This document shows, piece after piece, positions 19,406-27,805 of a stretch of 64,000 nucleotides of DNA. The stretch comes from an uncultured bacterium (lineage in GTDB: Bacteria; Elusimicrobiota; Elusimicrobia; Elusimicrobiales; Elusimicrobiaceae), in NCBI GenBank assembly GCA_949291365.1, contig CASEVJ010000005.1:248001-312000 (forward strand), given 5' to 3'. Under the pieces are notes generated by a model. That model was not told the DNA's origin, did not search any database, and saw only the letters and a list, made by a program, of their open reading frames with translations. Numbering within the stretch: position 1 is the first letter of the stretch; each line of letters begins with the position of its first letter. A program made the position numbers and the translations under genes.

Positions 19406-20044
19406 TTAACGGGCCTTTAGCCGGGCGCACAGCTCCGCCAGCCCGGACGCTATATCTTCCTGCTGTACCGCCACCCCTTTGGGCACCGCCAGCTTGACCG
19501 GGGCAAAATTCCAGATGGCCTTAATACCGCAAGCCACCAATGTATCCGTTATGCCCTGGGCGGCGGCACCGGGCACGGTCAGCACGGCGATTTTCAGTTT
19601 TTTCTCTTCTATCACGCTTTTTAACTGTGCGGTATGATAGACCTGCACCCCGTGTATTTCGTGCCCTACCCGTTCCGGGTGGGTATCAAACGCAGCCACA
19701 ATTTCCAGCCCGTGGTTTTTAAAGCCGGAAAACCCCAGCAGCGCCGCGCCCAAATGCCCCGTACCAACTAAAAAGGCCTTATTTAAGTTATCCCAGCCCA
19801 GAAAATTTTCAATAGCAGTAATCGTACCGCGGATTTTAAAGCCCGCACGCATTTTGCTGGGGGCCCCTACGGCCTGTAAATCTTTTTTAATCACAATGGC
19901 AGGCACCTGGGTTTCTTCCGCCAGCTCGGTGGAAGAGGCCAATTCTCTGCCATACCCGTGCCAGTCATACAGCACGCGCAAATATTGCGGCAAGCGGCGT
20001 ATAGTCTGCACACTAATGCTTTTTTTACGTGAAAATAAAGACAT
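19406..20044 (-). CDS. rex: Redox-sensing transcriptional repressor Rex
   Basis: A 212-residue protein with the two Rex domains. An N-terminal winged helix (SVQTIRRLPQYLRVLYDW, then VPAIVIKKDLQAVGAPSK) precedes a Rossmann domain with FLVGTGHLGAALL and the C-terminal swapped helix region IWNFAP. Rex binds DNA when NADH is low and releases it when NADH accumulates, de-repressing fermentative genes. It is divergent from adhE, with palindromic sites between them. SD GGGAG lies upstream. Confidence 0.93.
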   Translation of the reverse strand: MSLFSRKKSISVQTIRRLPQYLRVLYDWHGYGRELASSTELAEETQVPAIVIKKDLQAVGAPSKMRAGFKIRGTITAIENFLGWDNLNKAFLVGTGHLGAALLGFSGFKNHGLEIVAAFDTHPERVGHEIHGVQVYHTAQLKSVIEEKKLKIAVLTVPGAAAQGITDTLVACGIKAIWNFAPVKLAVPKGVAVQQEDIASGLAELCARLKAR

Positions 20045-20070
20045 AAAAACTTGCTCCCGTCAGAAAAATC

Positions 20071-20088
20071 TGGATATTACAATATCCA
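20071..20088. promoter_or_regulatory. Palindrome 1, candidate Rex operator
   Basis: TGGATATTACAATATCCA is a perfect 8-bp inverted repeat with a 2-nt centre, 27 bp upstream of the rex ATG. It is probably an autoregulatory site. The sequence differs from the commonly described Rex box (TTGTGAA...TTCACAA). Confidence 0.6.
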
Positions 20089-20146
20089 TATGGTATGTTT
20101 TTTCTGTTTTTTTGTCAAGCCGGCTTTTAAAACTTTAGACGAAATA

Positions 20147-20175
20147 TTGACAGCAGTTTTCAAAACAGCTATCAT
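20147..20175 (+). promoter_or_regulatory. adhE promoter
   Basis: TTGACA (20147-20152), a 17-nt spacer, then TATCAT (20170-20175). The -35 is perfect. The -10 directly abuts the second candidate Rex operator, a position suited to repression. Confidence 0.7.
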
Positions 20176-20177
20176 AT

Positions 20178-20193
20178 GGATATAAAAATATCT
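20178..20193. promoter_or_regulatory. Palindrome 2, candidate Rex operator at adhE
   Basis: GGATATAAAAATATCT, an imperfect inverted repeat sharing GGATAT/ATATC with the palindrome at 20071. It covers the expected transcription start of adhE. Confidence 0.5.
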
Positions 20194-20236
20194 ACATCTT
20201 GTTTTACCAAAGATATTTTAAAAAGGAGAACACGTT

Positions 20237-22882
20237 ATGGCGGACAAAAAAACCAAAGCGCCGGCCGTGGCCACCCCCGAAGAGTTGGCCCACCTGGATC
20301 AGATTGTAGAAAAGGTGAAAAAAGCCCAGCGCATTTATGCCAATTATACGCAGGAGCAAGTGGACAAAATTTTCCGCGCCGCAGCCATTGCCGCGGCACA
20401 GAACCGCATTCCGCTGGCCAAAATGGCCGTGGCGGAAACGCGCATGGGTGTAATGGAAGACAAAGTAATCAAAAACCAGTTCTCTTCCGAATACATTTAT
20501 AACCAATATAAAGACACCAAAACCTGCGGGGTGCTTTCTGATGATGACTCCTTTGGTTACCGCCAGGTGGCAGAACCTATTGGCTTAATTGCCGGCGTCA
20601 TTCCGACCACTAACCCTACCTCTACGGCTATTTTCAAAAGTTTGCTGGCTTTGAAAACGCGCAACGGCATTATTTTCTCTCCGCACCCGCGCGCCAAAGA
20701 ATGCACCATTGAAGCGGCCCGCATCGTACTCAACGCCGCGGTGGAAGCCGGCGCGCCGGAAGGCATTATTGGCTGGATAGACAACCCGACTATGCCGCTC
20801 TCCAATGCGCTCATGCACCACAAAGACATTAACCTTATTTTAGCCACCGGCGGCCCGGGTATGGTAAAAGCGGCCTACTCTTCCGGCAAGCCGGCCATCG
20901 GCGTAGGCGCGGGCAACACCCCGGTCGTGATTGACGCCACCGCCAATATCAAAATGGCCGTCAGCTCCGTTATTATGAGCAAAACCTTTGACAACGGTAC
21001 CATCTGCGCCAGCGAACAGTCCGTCATCGTGGAAGACGCTATCTACGATAAAGTCAAACAGGAATTTATTGACCGCGGCTGCCACTTTGTCACCGGCAAA
21101 GACCGCAAAAAACTGGCCGACACCATTGTTAAAGACGGTAAACTCAACTCTGCCATCGCCGGACAAAGCGCCGAAACCATTGCCGAAATGGCAGGCATTA
21201 AAGTACCTGCTGACACCAAGATTTTAATTGCCGAAGCGGAAAAAGTGAGCGACGAAGAACCCTTCGCCCGCGAGAAACTTTCCCCGGTGCTGGCTTTCTA
21301 CCGCGCCAAAGATTTTGACCACGCCGTGCAGCTGGCGCGCGACTTAATTCTCTACGGCGGCGCAGGCCACACCTCCGTGCTCTATACCGACGAAGCTAAC
21401 GAAGCGCACATTGACATCTTTAAAGATATGCCCACCGCCCGCACCTTGATTAACATGCCTTCTTCCCAGGGTGCTATCGGTGACGTGTATAACTTCAAAC
21501 TGGCGCCATCACTCACGTTGGGCTGCGGCTCTTGGGGCGGCAACTCAGTCAGCGAAAATATCGGAGTCAAACACCTTATGAACGTAAAATCCGTCGCGGA
21601 ACGCCGCGAAAATATGTACTGGTACAAAGTACCTTCCAAAATCTACTTCAAACGCGGCGCACTGGAGCAGGCCCTGGCAGAACTGGCCGGCAAACAGCGG
21701 GCTTATATTATTACCGATAAAACGATGGAGCAGCTGGGCCATGTACGCGCGGTAGCGGAAGTGCTGGAAAGCATTGGTATTAAATTCCGCGTGTTCTCCA
21801 ACGTAATCCCCGATCCGAACATTGAAAACGTAACCGAAGCGCTGACCATTGCCAACTCCTGGCAGCCCGACGTAATTATTGGTCTGGGCGGCGGATCTGC
21901 CATGGACGAAGCCAAAATGGTGTGGCTGATGTACGAAAACCCCGACACCAGCTTTGAAGACATCGCCATGCGCTTTATGGATATCCGCAAACGCATTTAT
22001 GCGGCTCCTCCGCTGGGCAAAAAAGCCGTCATGGTGGCTATCCCCACCACGTCCGGAACCGGCTCTGAAGTCACGCCGTTTACCATCATTACCGATGAAA
22101 AAACCGGCACCAAATACGCCATTACCGATTATGCGTTAACCCCGGATATGGCTATCATTGACCCGGAATTTGTGCTGGGCATGCCCAAGACGCTGACCGC
22201 CTGGTCTGGTTTGGACGTGCTGACCCACGCCATTGAGGCCTACACCTCTGTATTTGCCACCAACTTTACAGACGGGCAGGCGCTGGAAGCCATGCGCTTG
22301 GTATTTAAATACTTGAAGAGCTCCTATGACAAAGGCGCGCAGGACATCAACGCCCGCGAAAAAATGCACTATGCCGCCACCATTGCCGGTATGGCCTTTG
22401 CCAACGCATTTTTGGGTTTGTGTCACTCCATGGCCCACAAACTGGGTGCTATGTACCACGTACCGCACGGGTTGGCCAATGCGTTGCTGCTCACCTACGT
22501 CATTGAGTTCAACGCTACCGACAAACCCACCAAACAGGGCTTGTACCCACAGTACAAATACCCGTTTGTGCGCGGCCGCTATGCCAAGATTGTAGACTTC
22601 CTGTTGCCCAATAATGATATGGGCGACGATAAGGACGCCAAGGTACAGAAACTCATTGAGATGATTACCCAACTGAAAAATGACCTTAATATTCCCAAAT
22701 CCATCAAGGAATATGGTATTTCGGAGCAGGAATTCTTGGCAAATTTGGACAAACTGTCCGAATTGGCCTTTGACGACCAGTGCACCGGCGGCAACGCCCG
22801 CTACCCGCTGGTAAGCGAAATCAAAGAATTGTATTTGAAAGCTTACTATGGTGAGCCGGTCAAACACAAAAAAAGCAAATAA
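20237..22882 (+). CDS. adhE: Bifunctional acetaldehyde-CoA/alcohol dehydrogenase
   Basis: An 881-residue AdhE of standard length. The N-terminal aldehyde dehydrogenase half (about 15-440) has its Cys in FDNGTICASEQSV. The C-terminal iron-dependent alcohol dehydrogenase half (about 455-865) has GLGGGSAMDEAK and the metal-binding GLDVLTHAIEAY and HSMAHKLGAMYHVPHG. It reduces acetyl-CoA to ethanol with two NADH. It is the presumed Rex target. SD AAAAGGAG lies upstream and a strong terminator follows. Confidence 0.97.
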   Translation: MADKKTKAPAVATPEELAHLDQIVEKVKKAQRIYANYTQEQVDKIFRAAAIAAAQNRIPLAKMAVAETRMGVMEDKVIKNQFSSEYIYNQYKDTKTCGVLSDDDSFGYRQVAEPIGLIAGVIPTTNPTSTAIFKSLLALKTRNGIIFSPHPRAKECTIEAARIVLNAAVEAGAPEGIIGWIDNPTMPLSNALMHHKDINLILATGGPGMVKAAYSSGKPAIGVGAGNTPVVIDATANIKMAVSSVIMSKTFDNGTICASEQSVIVEDAIYDKVKQEFIDRGCHFVTGKDRKKLADTIVKDGKLNSAIAGQSAETIAEMAGIKVPADTKILIAEAEKVSDEEPFAREKLSPVLAFYRAKDFDHAVQLARDLILYGGAGHTSVLYTDEANEAHIDIFKDMPTARTLINMPSSQGAIGDVYNFKLAPSLTLGCGSWGGNSVSENIGVKHLMNVKSVAERRENMYWYKVPSKIYFKRGALEQALAELAGKQRAYIITDKTMEQLGHVRAVAEVLESIGIKFRVFSNVIPDPNIENVTEALTIANSWQPDVIIGLGGGSAMDEAKMVWLMYENPDTSFEDIAMRFMDIRKRIYAAPPLGKKAVMVAIPTTSGTGSEVTPFTIITDEKTGTKYAITDYALTPDMAIIDPEFVLGMPKTLTAWSGLDVLTHAIEAYTSVFATNFTDGQALEAMRLVFKYLKSSYDKGAQDINAREKMHYAATIAGMAFANAFLGLCHSMAHKLGAMYHVPHGLANALLLTYVIEFNATDKPTKQGLYPQYKYPFVRGRYAKIVDFLLPNNDMGDDKDAKVQKLIEMITQLKNDLNIPKSIKEYGISEQEFLANLDKLSELAFDDQCTGGNARYPLVSEIKELYLKAYYGEPVKHKKSK

Positions 22883-22894
22883 GCTTTGACGCAC

Positions 22895-22924
22895 AAAACC
22901 CCGGGCTTACAGCCCGGGGTTTTT
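22895..22924 (+). terminator. adhE terminator
   Basis: AAAACCCCGGG / CCCGGGGTTTTT hairpin 12 nt after the stop. Confidence 0.9.
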
Positions 22925-23108
22925 ATGTGTGCAGCCAGTAGCAATATTATCCTTCAGCCACTTTTATAAAAGCCCATTTATTTCCTTACCATACGTAGAA
23001 CAGAGGCATTTGACTTCAAGCTCTTTTTACAAAGAGAACACCAGGTAAGATTTTTTATTTTGACCGATACATTTAAACCATAAACCCATCTAATGCTGTT
23101 TGGGACAT

Positions 23109-23138
23109 AAAAATCCCCGCGCTTACCGACGGGGATTG
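23109..23138 (-). terminator. Terminator after pilin-like gene
   Basis: AATCCCCG / CGGGGATT stem with an A-run on the left, giving a T-run on the minus strand, just past the stop at 23151. Confidence 0.75.
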
Positions 23139-23150
23139 AACAAGCCAATG

Positions 23151-23621
23151 CTAATCAATAATATAGCGCGTAATGCCACTGCCTGCATCCTGCCGGCTGG
23201 ATCTGGTAGCCCCCGGCAAGCCGGTGCACAAATATTGTTTTTCTTTGGCATCACAAAGGTATTTGCCGCGGTGCGGATAATCCTCCGCCGCAAAATCAGT
23301 AGATACATAACGCAATACTCCTTCCCAGCGAGGAATAGAAGAAGTTGTTTGGCTGTTTAATGTCAATCCCGTGGCCCCAAAAGTAAGCTGCACATCATCC
23401 GGAATATCAATAGATACGTCCAAATCATCCATACTGCTTGGGCCCACACCGTTGACCTGTTCATAAAGCTGAAAATGTTTTCCCAGCGTTTTTAAAGCTA
23501 CCAACCTCTCCACCATGCGGGCTTTTTCAACAGAACGCTGATACTGCGGCAATGCCACTGCTGACAGTATGCCTATAATCAACACCACTACCAATAGTTC
23601 TATTAATGTAAACCCTTTCAT
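23151..23621 (-). CDS. Type IV pilin-like protein
   Basis: A 156-residue protein with a very short leader MKG, then [25 protein letters not shown]. This is the canonical class III prepilin N-terminus, with Glu5 and a cleavage site after Gly3. A helix (SVEKARMVERLVALKTLGK) and a 100-residue variable domain with two Cys (CDAKEKQYLC) follow. An SD (GGGGAG) precedes the ATG. No assembly genes are adjacent; it lies between adhE and an unknown secreted protein, transcribed away from the latter. Confidence 0.9.
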   Translation of the reverse strand: MKGFTLIELLVVVLIIGILSAVALPQYQRSVEKARMVERLVALKTLGKHFQLYEQVNGVGPSSMDDLDVSIDIPDDVQLTFGATGLTLNSQTTSSIPRWEGVLRYVSTDFAAEDYPHRGKYLCDAKEKQYLCTGLPGATRSSRQDAGSGITRYIID

Positions 23622-23698
23622 CGTTCGCTCCCCTGCTAAAACAAATATTATATATATATTGTAGAACTATTTTTCTCTATTTCAACAGAAAAACCCCC

Positions 23699-23726
23699 TT
23701 GTCAAAAGAGGCAGTTTTGCTATAAT
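23699..23726 (+). promoter_or_regulatory. Promoter
   Basis: TTGTCA, 16-nt spacer, TATAAT preceded by TGC (extended -10). Drives the secreted protein gene at 23754. Confidence 0.7.
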
Positions 23727-23753
23727 AAAGTATCTTCGTATTACGGAGCATAT

Positions 23754-24590
23754 ATGAATAAATCATTGGCCGTTTTTTTCTTTCTTTTTCTGACGGCACC
23801 GTTGTTTGCCGCCGTCTCCACCTGTGAAACGCGGGTGGACAAACACCCGGGTTCCTCTACGCAAGAGCGGGTGGACTACTGTCTGAATGAAGAGTTGGAT
23901 ACAACGGACGGCACGCCTACAACCGAGGTGGTGCTTTCAGACGTATATTCCGTGCAATATCCCAAACCCAAAACCAAAAAGTCCGCCCCGAAACAGGAAG
24001 TAACCAAAATCTACGAACAGGAACCCGTCTCCATGGAATACCTGGATCAAGATCGCTATCCTGTTTTCCGCAATGATATTTTGCCCCGCATTAATGAGGA
24101 TTTTGCCCACGAAGCGGCCTTGGATGCGTTAAACGCCGGCAGAGAAAAAGCCCCCGCCAAAAAGAAAAATCTCACCAAACCGGGCCGCGAAATGAAAGCC
24201 GTCCCCGCGCAGGATCCGCTTTTGGCAGATACGGCTTCCTATCAGCCCCCGGTACAGCCGGCATATGGTTACACCGACCCGGCCCAAACCCAACAAACGT
24301 CGGCCTATGCCCCGGCCGCCGGCACTGCCGCTGCGACAACCACCGCCGCACCAACCGCTGCCTCCGGTACCGCCGCTTACGCTCCGACGCTGTACAATCA
24401 GCCCCAGCAGCCGGCTAATACTGTACAAACACCGGTAGCAGACATACAGCAGGCCCAGGCCTTGCAGAATGACCCGCTGTATCAAAATAACACCGCCAAC
24501 GGGACAACCCCTGCCGGCTTCACAGACGGCGGCGTAATGGGCCCCAGCGGTTTTGGCTATAACGAAACTGACCCGGCTTTTCAGCCCTAA
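23754..24590 (+). CDS. Secreted low-complexity protein of unknown function
   Basis: A 278-residue protein with a signal peptide (MNKSLAVFFFLFLTAPLFAA). The first half holds two Cys (near 24 and 43) and charged stretches. The second half (about 155-270) is rich in Ala, Pro, Gln, Thr and Tyr and looks disordered (ATTTAAPTAASGTAAYAP). It could be a periplasmic linker or a surface-exposed protein. A small membrane protein gene follows 37 nt downstream and ends at a terminator, so the two are likely an operon. No family is recognised. Confidence 0.65.
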   Translation: MNKSLAVFFFLFLTAPLFAAVSTCETRVDKHPGSSTQERVDYCLNEELDTTDGTPTTEVVLSDVYSVQYPKPKTKKSAPKQEVTKIYEQEPVSMEYLDQDRYPVFRNDILPRINEDFAHEAALDALNAGREKAPAKKKNLTKPGREMKAVPAQDPLLADTASYQPPVQPAYGYTDPAQTQQTSAYAPAAGTAAATTTAAPTAASGTAAYAPTLYNQPQQPANTVQTPVADIQQAQALQNDPLYQNNTANGTTPAGFTDGGVMGPSGFGYNETDPAFQP

Positions 24591-24627
24591 ACATTGACAA
24601 CTCTTATCAGGAGAATTACAATAAATT

Positions 24628-24930
24628 ATGGCTATCTTACATTATCTGTTTGTCAGGCCGTTTTCGGCCAAGGGTTTCTGGTGGGGATTGACTGACGTAT
24701 GCGTCAAGGCGCTCACTATCGTTGTGTGGGTATACCTGATGTGCATTCAGGTATCTTTAGTCTGGCAATCCATTCAGCTAGATTATAATCCGCTTAATCA
24801 GCTGTGGTGGTTTTCATACGCGTTTTTGATGTTTTTCGGCGGTTCTTTGCTGGCCTATATTCTTCTGTTCGTGCGTGATTATGACGATGGATACGAGGAA
24901 GAAGAGTTGGCAGAGCCGGAAGAAAAATAA
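24628..24930 (+). CDS. Small two-helix membrane protein
   Basis: A 100-residue protein with two hydrophobic segments (about 24-48 and 61-84), a Trp-rich loop, and an acidic C-terminal tail (YDDGYEEEELAEPEE). AGGAG lies about 14 nt before the ATG, longer than usual. It shares a likely transcript with the upstream secreted protein and is followed by a terminator. Function is unknown. Confidence 0.6.
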   Translation: MAILHYLFVRPFSAKGFWWGLTDVCVKALTIVVWVYLMCIQVSLVWQSIQLDYNPLNQLWWFSYAFLMFFGGSLLAYILLFVRDYDDGYEEEELAEPEEK

Positions 24931-24946
24931 ACACTATTCTGCGCTC

Positions 24947-24971
24947 AAAACCCGCCGCAAGGCGGGTTTTT
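24947..24971 (+). terminator. Terminator
   Basis: AAAACCCGCC GCAA GGCGGGTTTTT, 16 nt after the stop of the small membrane protein. Confidence 0.9.
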
Positions 24972-25372
24972 GTTTTCCCCAGCAAAGCCCTACGCGGGCT
25001 TATTTCCCTTCTTTTCAAAACATATACAAGCAGAACGCTCCGCTGTATATTTTATGATAACAGAAATTATTTTTTCTGCCATTGCCACCCTGCCTGCGGT
25101 GCTCTAGCGTGCCGTACGCGTTGCCGGCGCCCCGGTTGCCGTATATCTGTAGGATTACCCGATAGACTTGCTTTTCACCGTTTGGGCTCCTTCATTCCAC
25201 CAACGGTAAAACGGCATTAAACGACATTTTCTTTGGCTTGGCGGAGTGTCTGCCCCACGTCTTTATGCGCGTACTCTTTTTCCAGTACTAAAACCGCATC
25301 GCCCAAACGGGCGCTTTGGCGCATAAAAAAGCCCCGGCTGTAAACTGCCGGGGCTCTGGCTGAAAAACAAAC
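24972..25372. other. 401-nt spacer with possible gene remnants
   Basis: No intact gene is supported. On the minus strand, 25217-25324 reads as 35 codons (starting MRQSARLGDAVLVLEKEY) with protein-like composition but no SD. On the plus strand, an ORF from 25055 is broken by two stops within 35 codons. Both may be decayed coding sequence. The YwqK-like gene terminator is at 25330-25355. Confidence 0.35.
25330..25355 (-). terminator. Terminator of YwqK-like gene
   Basis: AGCCCCGGC / GCCGGGGCT stem, with six A's on the left that give the T-run on the minus strand. Confidence 0.85.
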
Positions 25373-26044
25373 TTAATATACTTTTTTGAGCGTTAATACG
25401 CCGTCTTCAAAAAACCACTCTTCTATCAAGTCTCCCGTTTCGCTGAACTTTTTGGTCACGCCGTTGGGCTTTCCGTCTTTATGCGGAGAAATCAGCGCAA
25501 TGGTGCCGTTGGGGTGGTAAATAATTTTGTCTCCGATTATTTTATCGTTTTTATAGGAACATTCGGAGCGCAAATCCCCGTCTTGGGTATACACGCGGCA
25601 CAGCCCGTTGAGATATCCTTTTTTATATTCAGACACTTCCAAAATTTTGCCCGAAGGATAATACTTGGTCTGGCGGCCTTCCTGGCAGTCGTCTACATAG
25701 TGCATTTCTTTGTGCAGGCGCCCGGTCGGGTGGTATACACGTACCAATCCTTGCAGCTGACCGTCTTTGTAGGATTTTTCAATACTGACCTTGCCGTTTT
25801 CAAAATAAATACGGCAGGATCCATTGCGCACGCCAGCTTTAAAATCACATTCAAAATACACTTTGCCGTTTTCAAAAAATTCTTTTACTTTGCCATCCGG
25901 CAGCGCGCCTTCTTTTTTTACAATATCCAAATTTTTATCCAGGGTCTCCCGGTACACTTCTTTCCCGTCCACAAAATAGGTTCTTACAAACCCTATGTGC
26001 AAGGGGTCATTGAGACTGGCGGTTTTGCGCACGATATCAGCCAT
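25373..26044 (-). CDS. YwqK-like MORN_2 repeat protein
   Basis: A 223-residue protein made almost entirely of six to seven repeats of about 23 residues. The pattern is YxxGKxxxxxxYKxGxxxGxxxxYxxxG (for example VKEFFENGKVYFECDFKAG and YHPTGRLHKEMHYVDD). This is the MORN-variant repeat of the YwqK group, some of which are annotated as antitoxins. There is no signal peptide and no toxin gene beside it. Its SD (GGAGGA) lies in the end of the upstream BaiN-like gene, 3 nt away, so the two are co-transcribed. The role is unclear. Confidence 0.75.
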   Translation of the reverse strand: MADIVRKTASLNDPLHIGFVRTYFVDGKEVYRETLDKNLDIVKKEGALPDGKVKEFFENGKVYFECDFKAGVRNGSCRIYFENGKVSIEKSYKDGQLQGLVRVYHPTGRLHKEMHYVDDCQEGRQTKYYPSGKILEVSEYKKGYLNGLCRVYTQDGDLRSECSYKNDKIIGDKIIYHPNGTIALISPHKDGKPNGVTKKFSETGDLIEEWFFEDGVLTLKKVY

Positions 26045-26047
26045 ACT

Positions 26048-27274
26048 TTATTCCTCCGGCATAGCCAGGGCCGCGGTAAACCCGCACCCCCAGGCAAAAT
26101 GTAAATTAAATCCTCCGCTGCGTCCGTCTACATCTAACAGCTCCCCCAGCACATACAGCCCGGGGCAACACAGCGACTCCAATGTATTATAGTTTATTTC
26201 GGCGCAATTTACACCCCCCGCTGCGGCCATAGCTTCTGTCCAAGGGCGCAGCGAGAGCACCGTAAAAGGCCACGCCCCCAGTGTACGGGCCACCGTGCGC
26301 CGGGTGTTTTCCGTCCATTGCGCTACCGGGAGATTTTTGCGTATCCCGGCAAAATCAATCAACAAATTGGCTATATTTTCATGCAAAATTCCGGCAAAAA
26401 ATTCTTTGGCATTGCGCTTGCCAAAACGGGCCATGCGCTCTTGTAAAAACGCTTCTTTCTGGCTAATATTAGGCAGCAAATCCACCGTTAGCGGCACCGG
26501 CCCGCGGCGCAGGGCGCGCCCTATCACCCCGCTGACATTAAGCACCGCCGGGCCCGAAAGCCCATAGCCCGTAAATAAAATCTCCCCCTCATTTGTCATT
26601 TCCTGCGGCGTTCCGGGCCACACCCGCACCCGTACCTGTGCACGAATACCCTGCAAACGGGCCACCGCCTTTTCTTTTACGTTCAGCGCGCATAACGCGG
26701 GGGTAATCTGCGTAATATGATGCCCAAGACAGCGGGCCAGCGCATAGCCGTCTTCCGTACCGCCCGCCTGCGGATACGCCCGCGAACCGCAGGCCAACAC
26801 CACATACCGGGCGGAAAACACCTCTCCGTTTTGCAGGGTCACGTTAAAAAATTTTTTCTTTTGTATGCGTTCGGCTCGGCATTCCGTTTTTAAGCATACA
26901 CCCGCCTCTTGGCATGCCAGGCGCAAGGCCTCTGCCACAGCGGTAGATTTACCCGTCAGCGGGAAGATACGCCCCTGCTCTTCCTGCACGGTGAGCACGC
27001 CCAATTCATGAAAAAAATCCAAACATTTCGTAAAAGGGAACTTTTGCAGCACGGCTTGCACCAAACGACTCCCCCCCTGATAATCCTGTGCCGTCACATA
27101 GGCATTGGTCAAGTTGCAGCGGCCGTTTCCACTGACCAGAATTTTCCGTCCGGGCTGTTTTTCTTTTTCCAACAGCAACACCTTTTTGCCGCGCCGTGCA
27201 CATTGCAGCGCACACACCTGTCCGCTGGCTCCGGCCCCTATAATAATGACGTCGTAAAAAGGAATGTCTTTCAT
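26048..27274 (-). CDS. BaiN/HI0933-family flavoprotein
   Basis: A 408-residue FAD protein. The N-terminal ADP-binding turn is VIIGAGASGQVCALQCARRGKKVLLLEKE. The family-specific GRKILVSGNGRCNLTNA follows near residue 45. A GEILFTGYGLSGPAVLNVSG segment and a C-terminal VDGRSGGFNLHFAWGCGFTAA that closes the FAD site complete the pattern. Members act as oxidoreductases of poorly known substrate; some are linked to bile acid metabolism. TATAGT with a TGC extension (complement 27282-27290) lies 7 nt before the ATG, predicting a leaderless mRNA. Confidence 0.88.
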   Translation of the reverse strand: MKDIPFYDVIIIGAGASGQVCALQCARRGKKVLLLEKEKQPGRKILVSGNGRCNLTNAYVTAQDYQGGSRLVQAVLQKFPFTKCLDFFHELGVLTVQEEQGRIFPLTGKSTAVAEALRLACQEAGVCLKTECRAERIQKKKFFNVTLQNGEVFSARYVVLACGSRAYPQAGGTEDGYALARCLGHHITQITPALCALNVKEKAVARLQGIRAQVRVRVWPGTPQEMTNEGEILFTGYGLSGPAVLNVSGVIGRALRRGPVPLTVDLLPNISQKEAFLQERMARFGKRNAKEFFAGILHENIANLLIDFAGIRKNLPVAQWTENTRRTVARTLGAWPFTVLSLRPWTEAMAAAGGVNCAEINYNTLESLCCPGLYVLGELLDVDGRSGGFNLHFAWGCGFTAALAMPEE

Positions 27275-27630
27275 GTTTGTTACTATAGCAAATTTGACGA
27301 CGGGCCGTAACCAACAGCCCTATTAGGCCGTCTTTGTCCCCGTACGCCGGTGCTTTGCCGCACAATCTGTCACCGCCAGCCAGCACACCGCCCACGGCGC
27401 AGTGGAGGCACTTTTTAAGCCCGCGCGTCATGCTCCATACAGCTGTTCTAGCCGTATATTTTACCCTTTAGCGCACTCTGCTGGGCCGTATTTCTTGGCT
27501 AAGGTTAATTTTTGCACAGAGCGATGAGCCCTCTTTTGAAAAGATGAATGACGCAGAGCTCCAAAAAAGCAACGGACGGAAGATTTTCAGCCAGAAAATA
27601 TTCCCAAAACAACTGGAGAATTCTATATAC
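27275..27630. other. Spacer without a supported gene
   Basis: Contains the baiN-like promoter at its left end. The stretch from 27300 to 27430 has coding-like GC composition on the minus strand but no SD or family match, and may be decayed sequence. Confidence 0.4.
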
Positions 27631-27659
27631 AAAAAACCCCTTCTCGCGAAGGGGTTTTA
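27631..27659 (-). terminator. tRNA-Met terminator
   Basis: AAAACCCCTTC / GAAGGGGTTTT stem directly after the tRNA 3' end, with A's on the left giving the minus-strand T-run. Confidence 0.85.
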
Positions 27660-27662
27660 TAA

Positions 27663-27739
27663 TGGTGTCACCGGGTGGGCTCGAACCACCGACCTAGCGC
27701 TTATGAAACGCTCGCTCTAACCAGCTGAGCTACGGTGAC
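27663..27739 (-). tRNA. tRNA-Met (CAT anticodon)
   Basis: The reverse complement folds as a full cloverleaf. The acceptor is GTCACCG/CGGTGAC, the D arm is GCTC...GAGC, the anticodon arm is AGCGT-TTCATAA-GCGCT, the T arm is GGTGG-TTCGAGC-CCACC, and the CCA is encoded. The initiator hallmarks (three G-C pairs in the anticodon stem, mismatched first pair) are absent, so it is an elongator tRNA-Met, or tRNA-Ile2 if C34 becomes lysidine. Confidence 0.93.
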
Positions 27740-27805
27740 ATAAATTGGACATGAATATTATATCAAAAGCGCGGCGGGACTTGCAATCCCGCCGCACTGA
27801 TGACA

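Noticed and set aside
19215-19430. 71-codon minus-strand ORF before rex
   Set aside because: It starts inside the end of rex in another frame and lacks an SD or any recognisable pattern.
22136-22894. 252-codon minus-strand ORF at the adhE 3' end
   Set aside because: It is a shadow of the AdhE iron-binding domain codons, and no independent signal exists.
25217-25324. 35-codon minus-strand ORF
   Set aside because: It has protein-like composition but no SD and is separated by a terminator from the next gene; at most a remnant.
27006-27431. 141-codon minus-strand ORF overlapping the baiN-like start
   Set aside because: Most of it is a frame-shadow of the FAD-binding domain, and the part outside has no SD.
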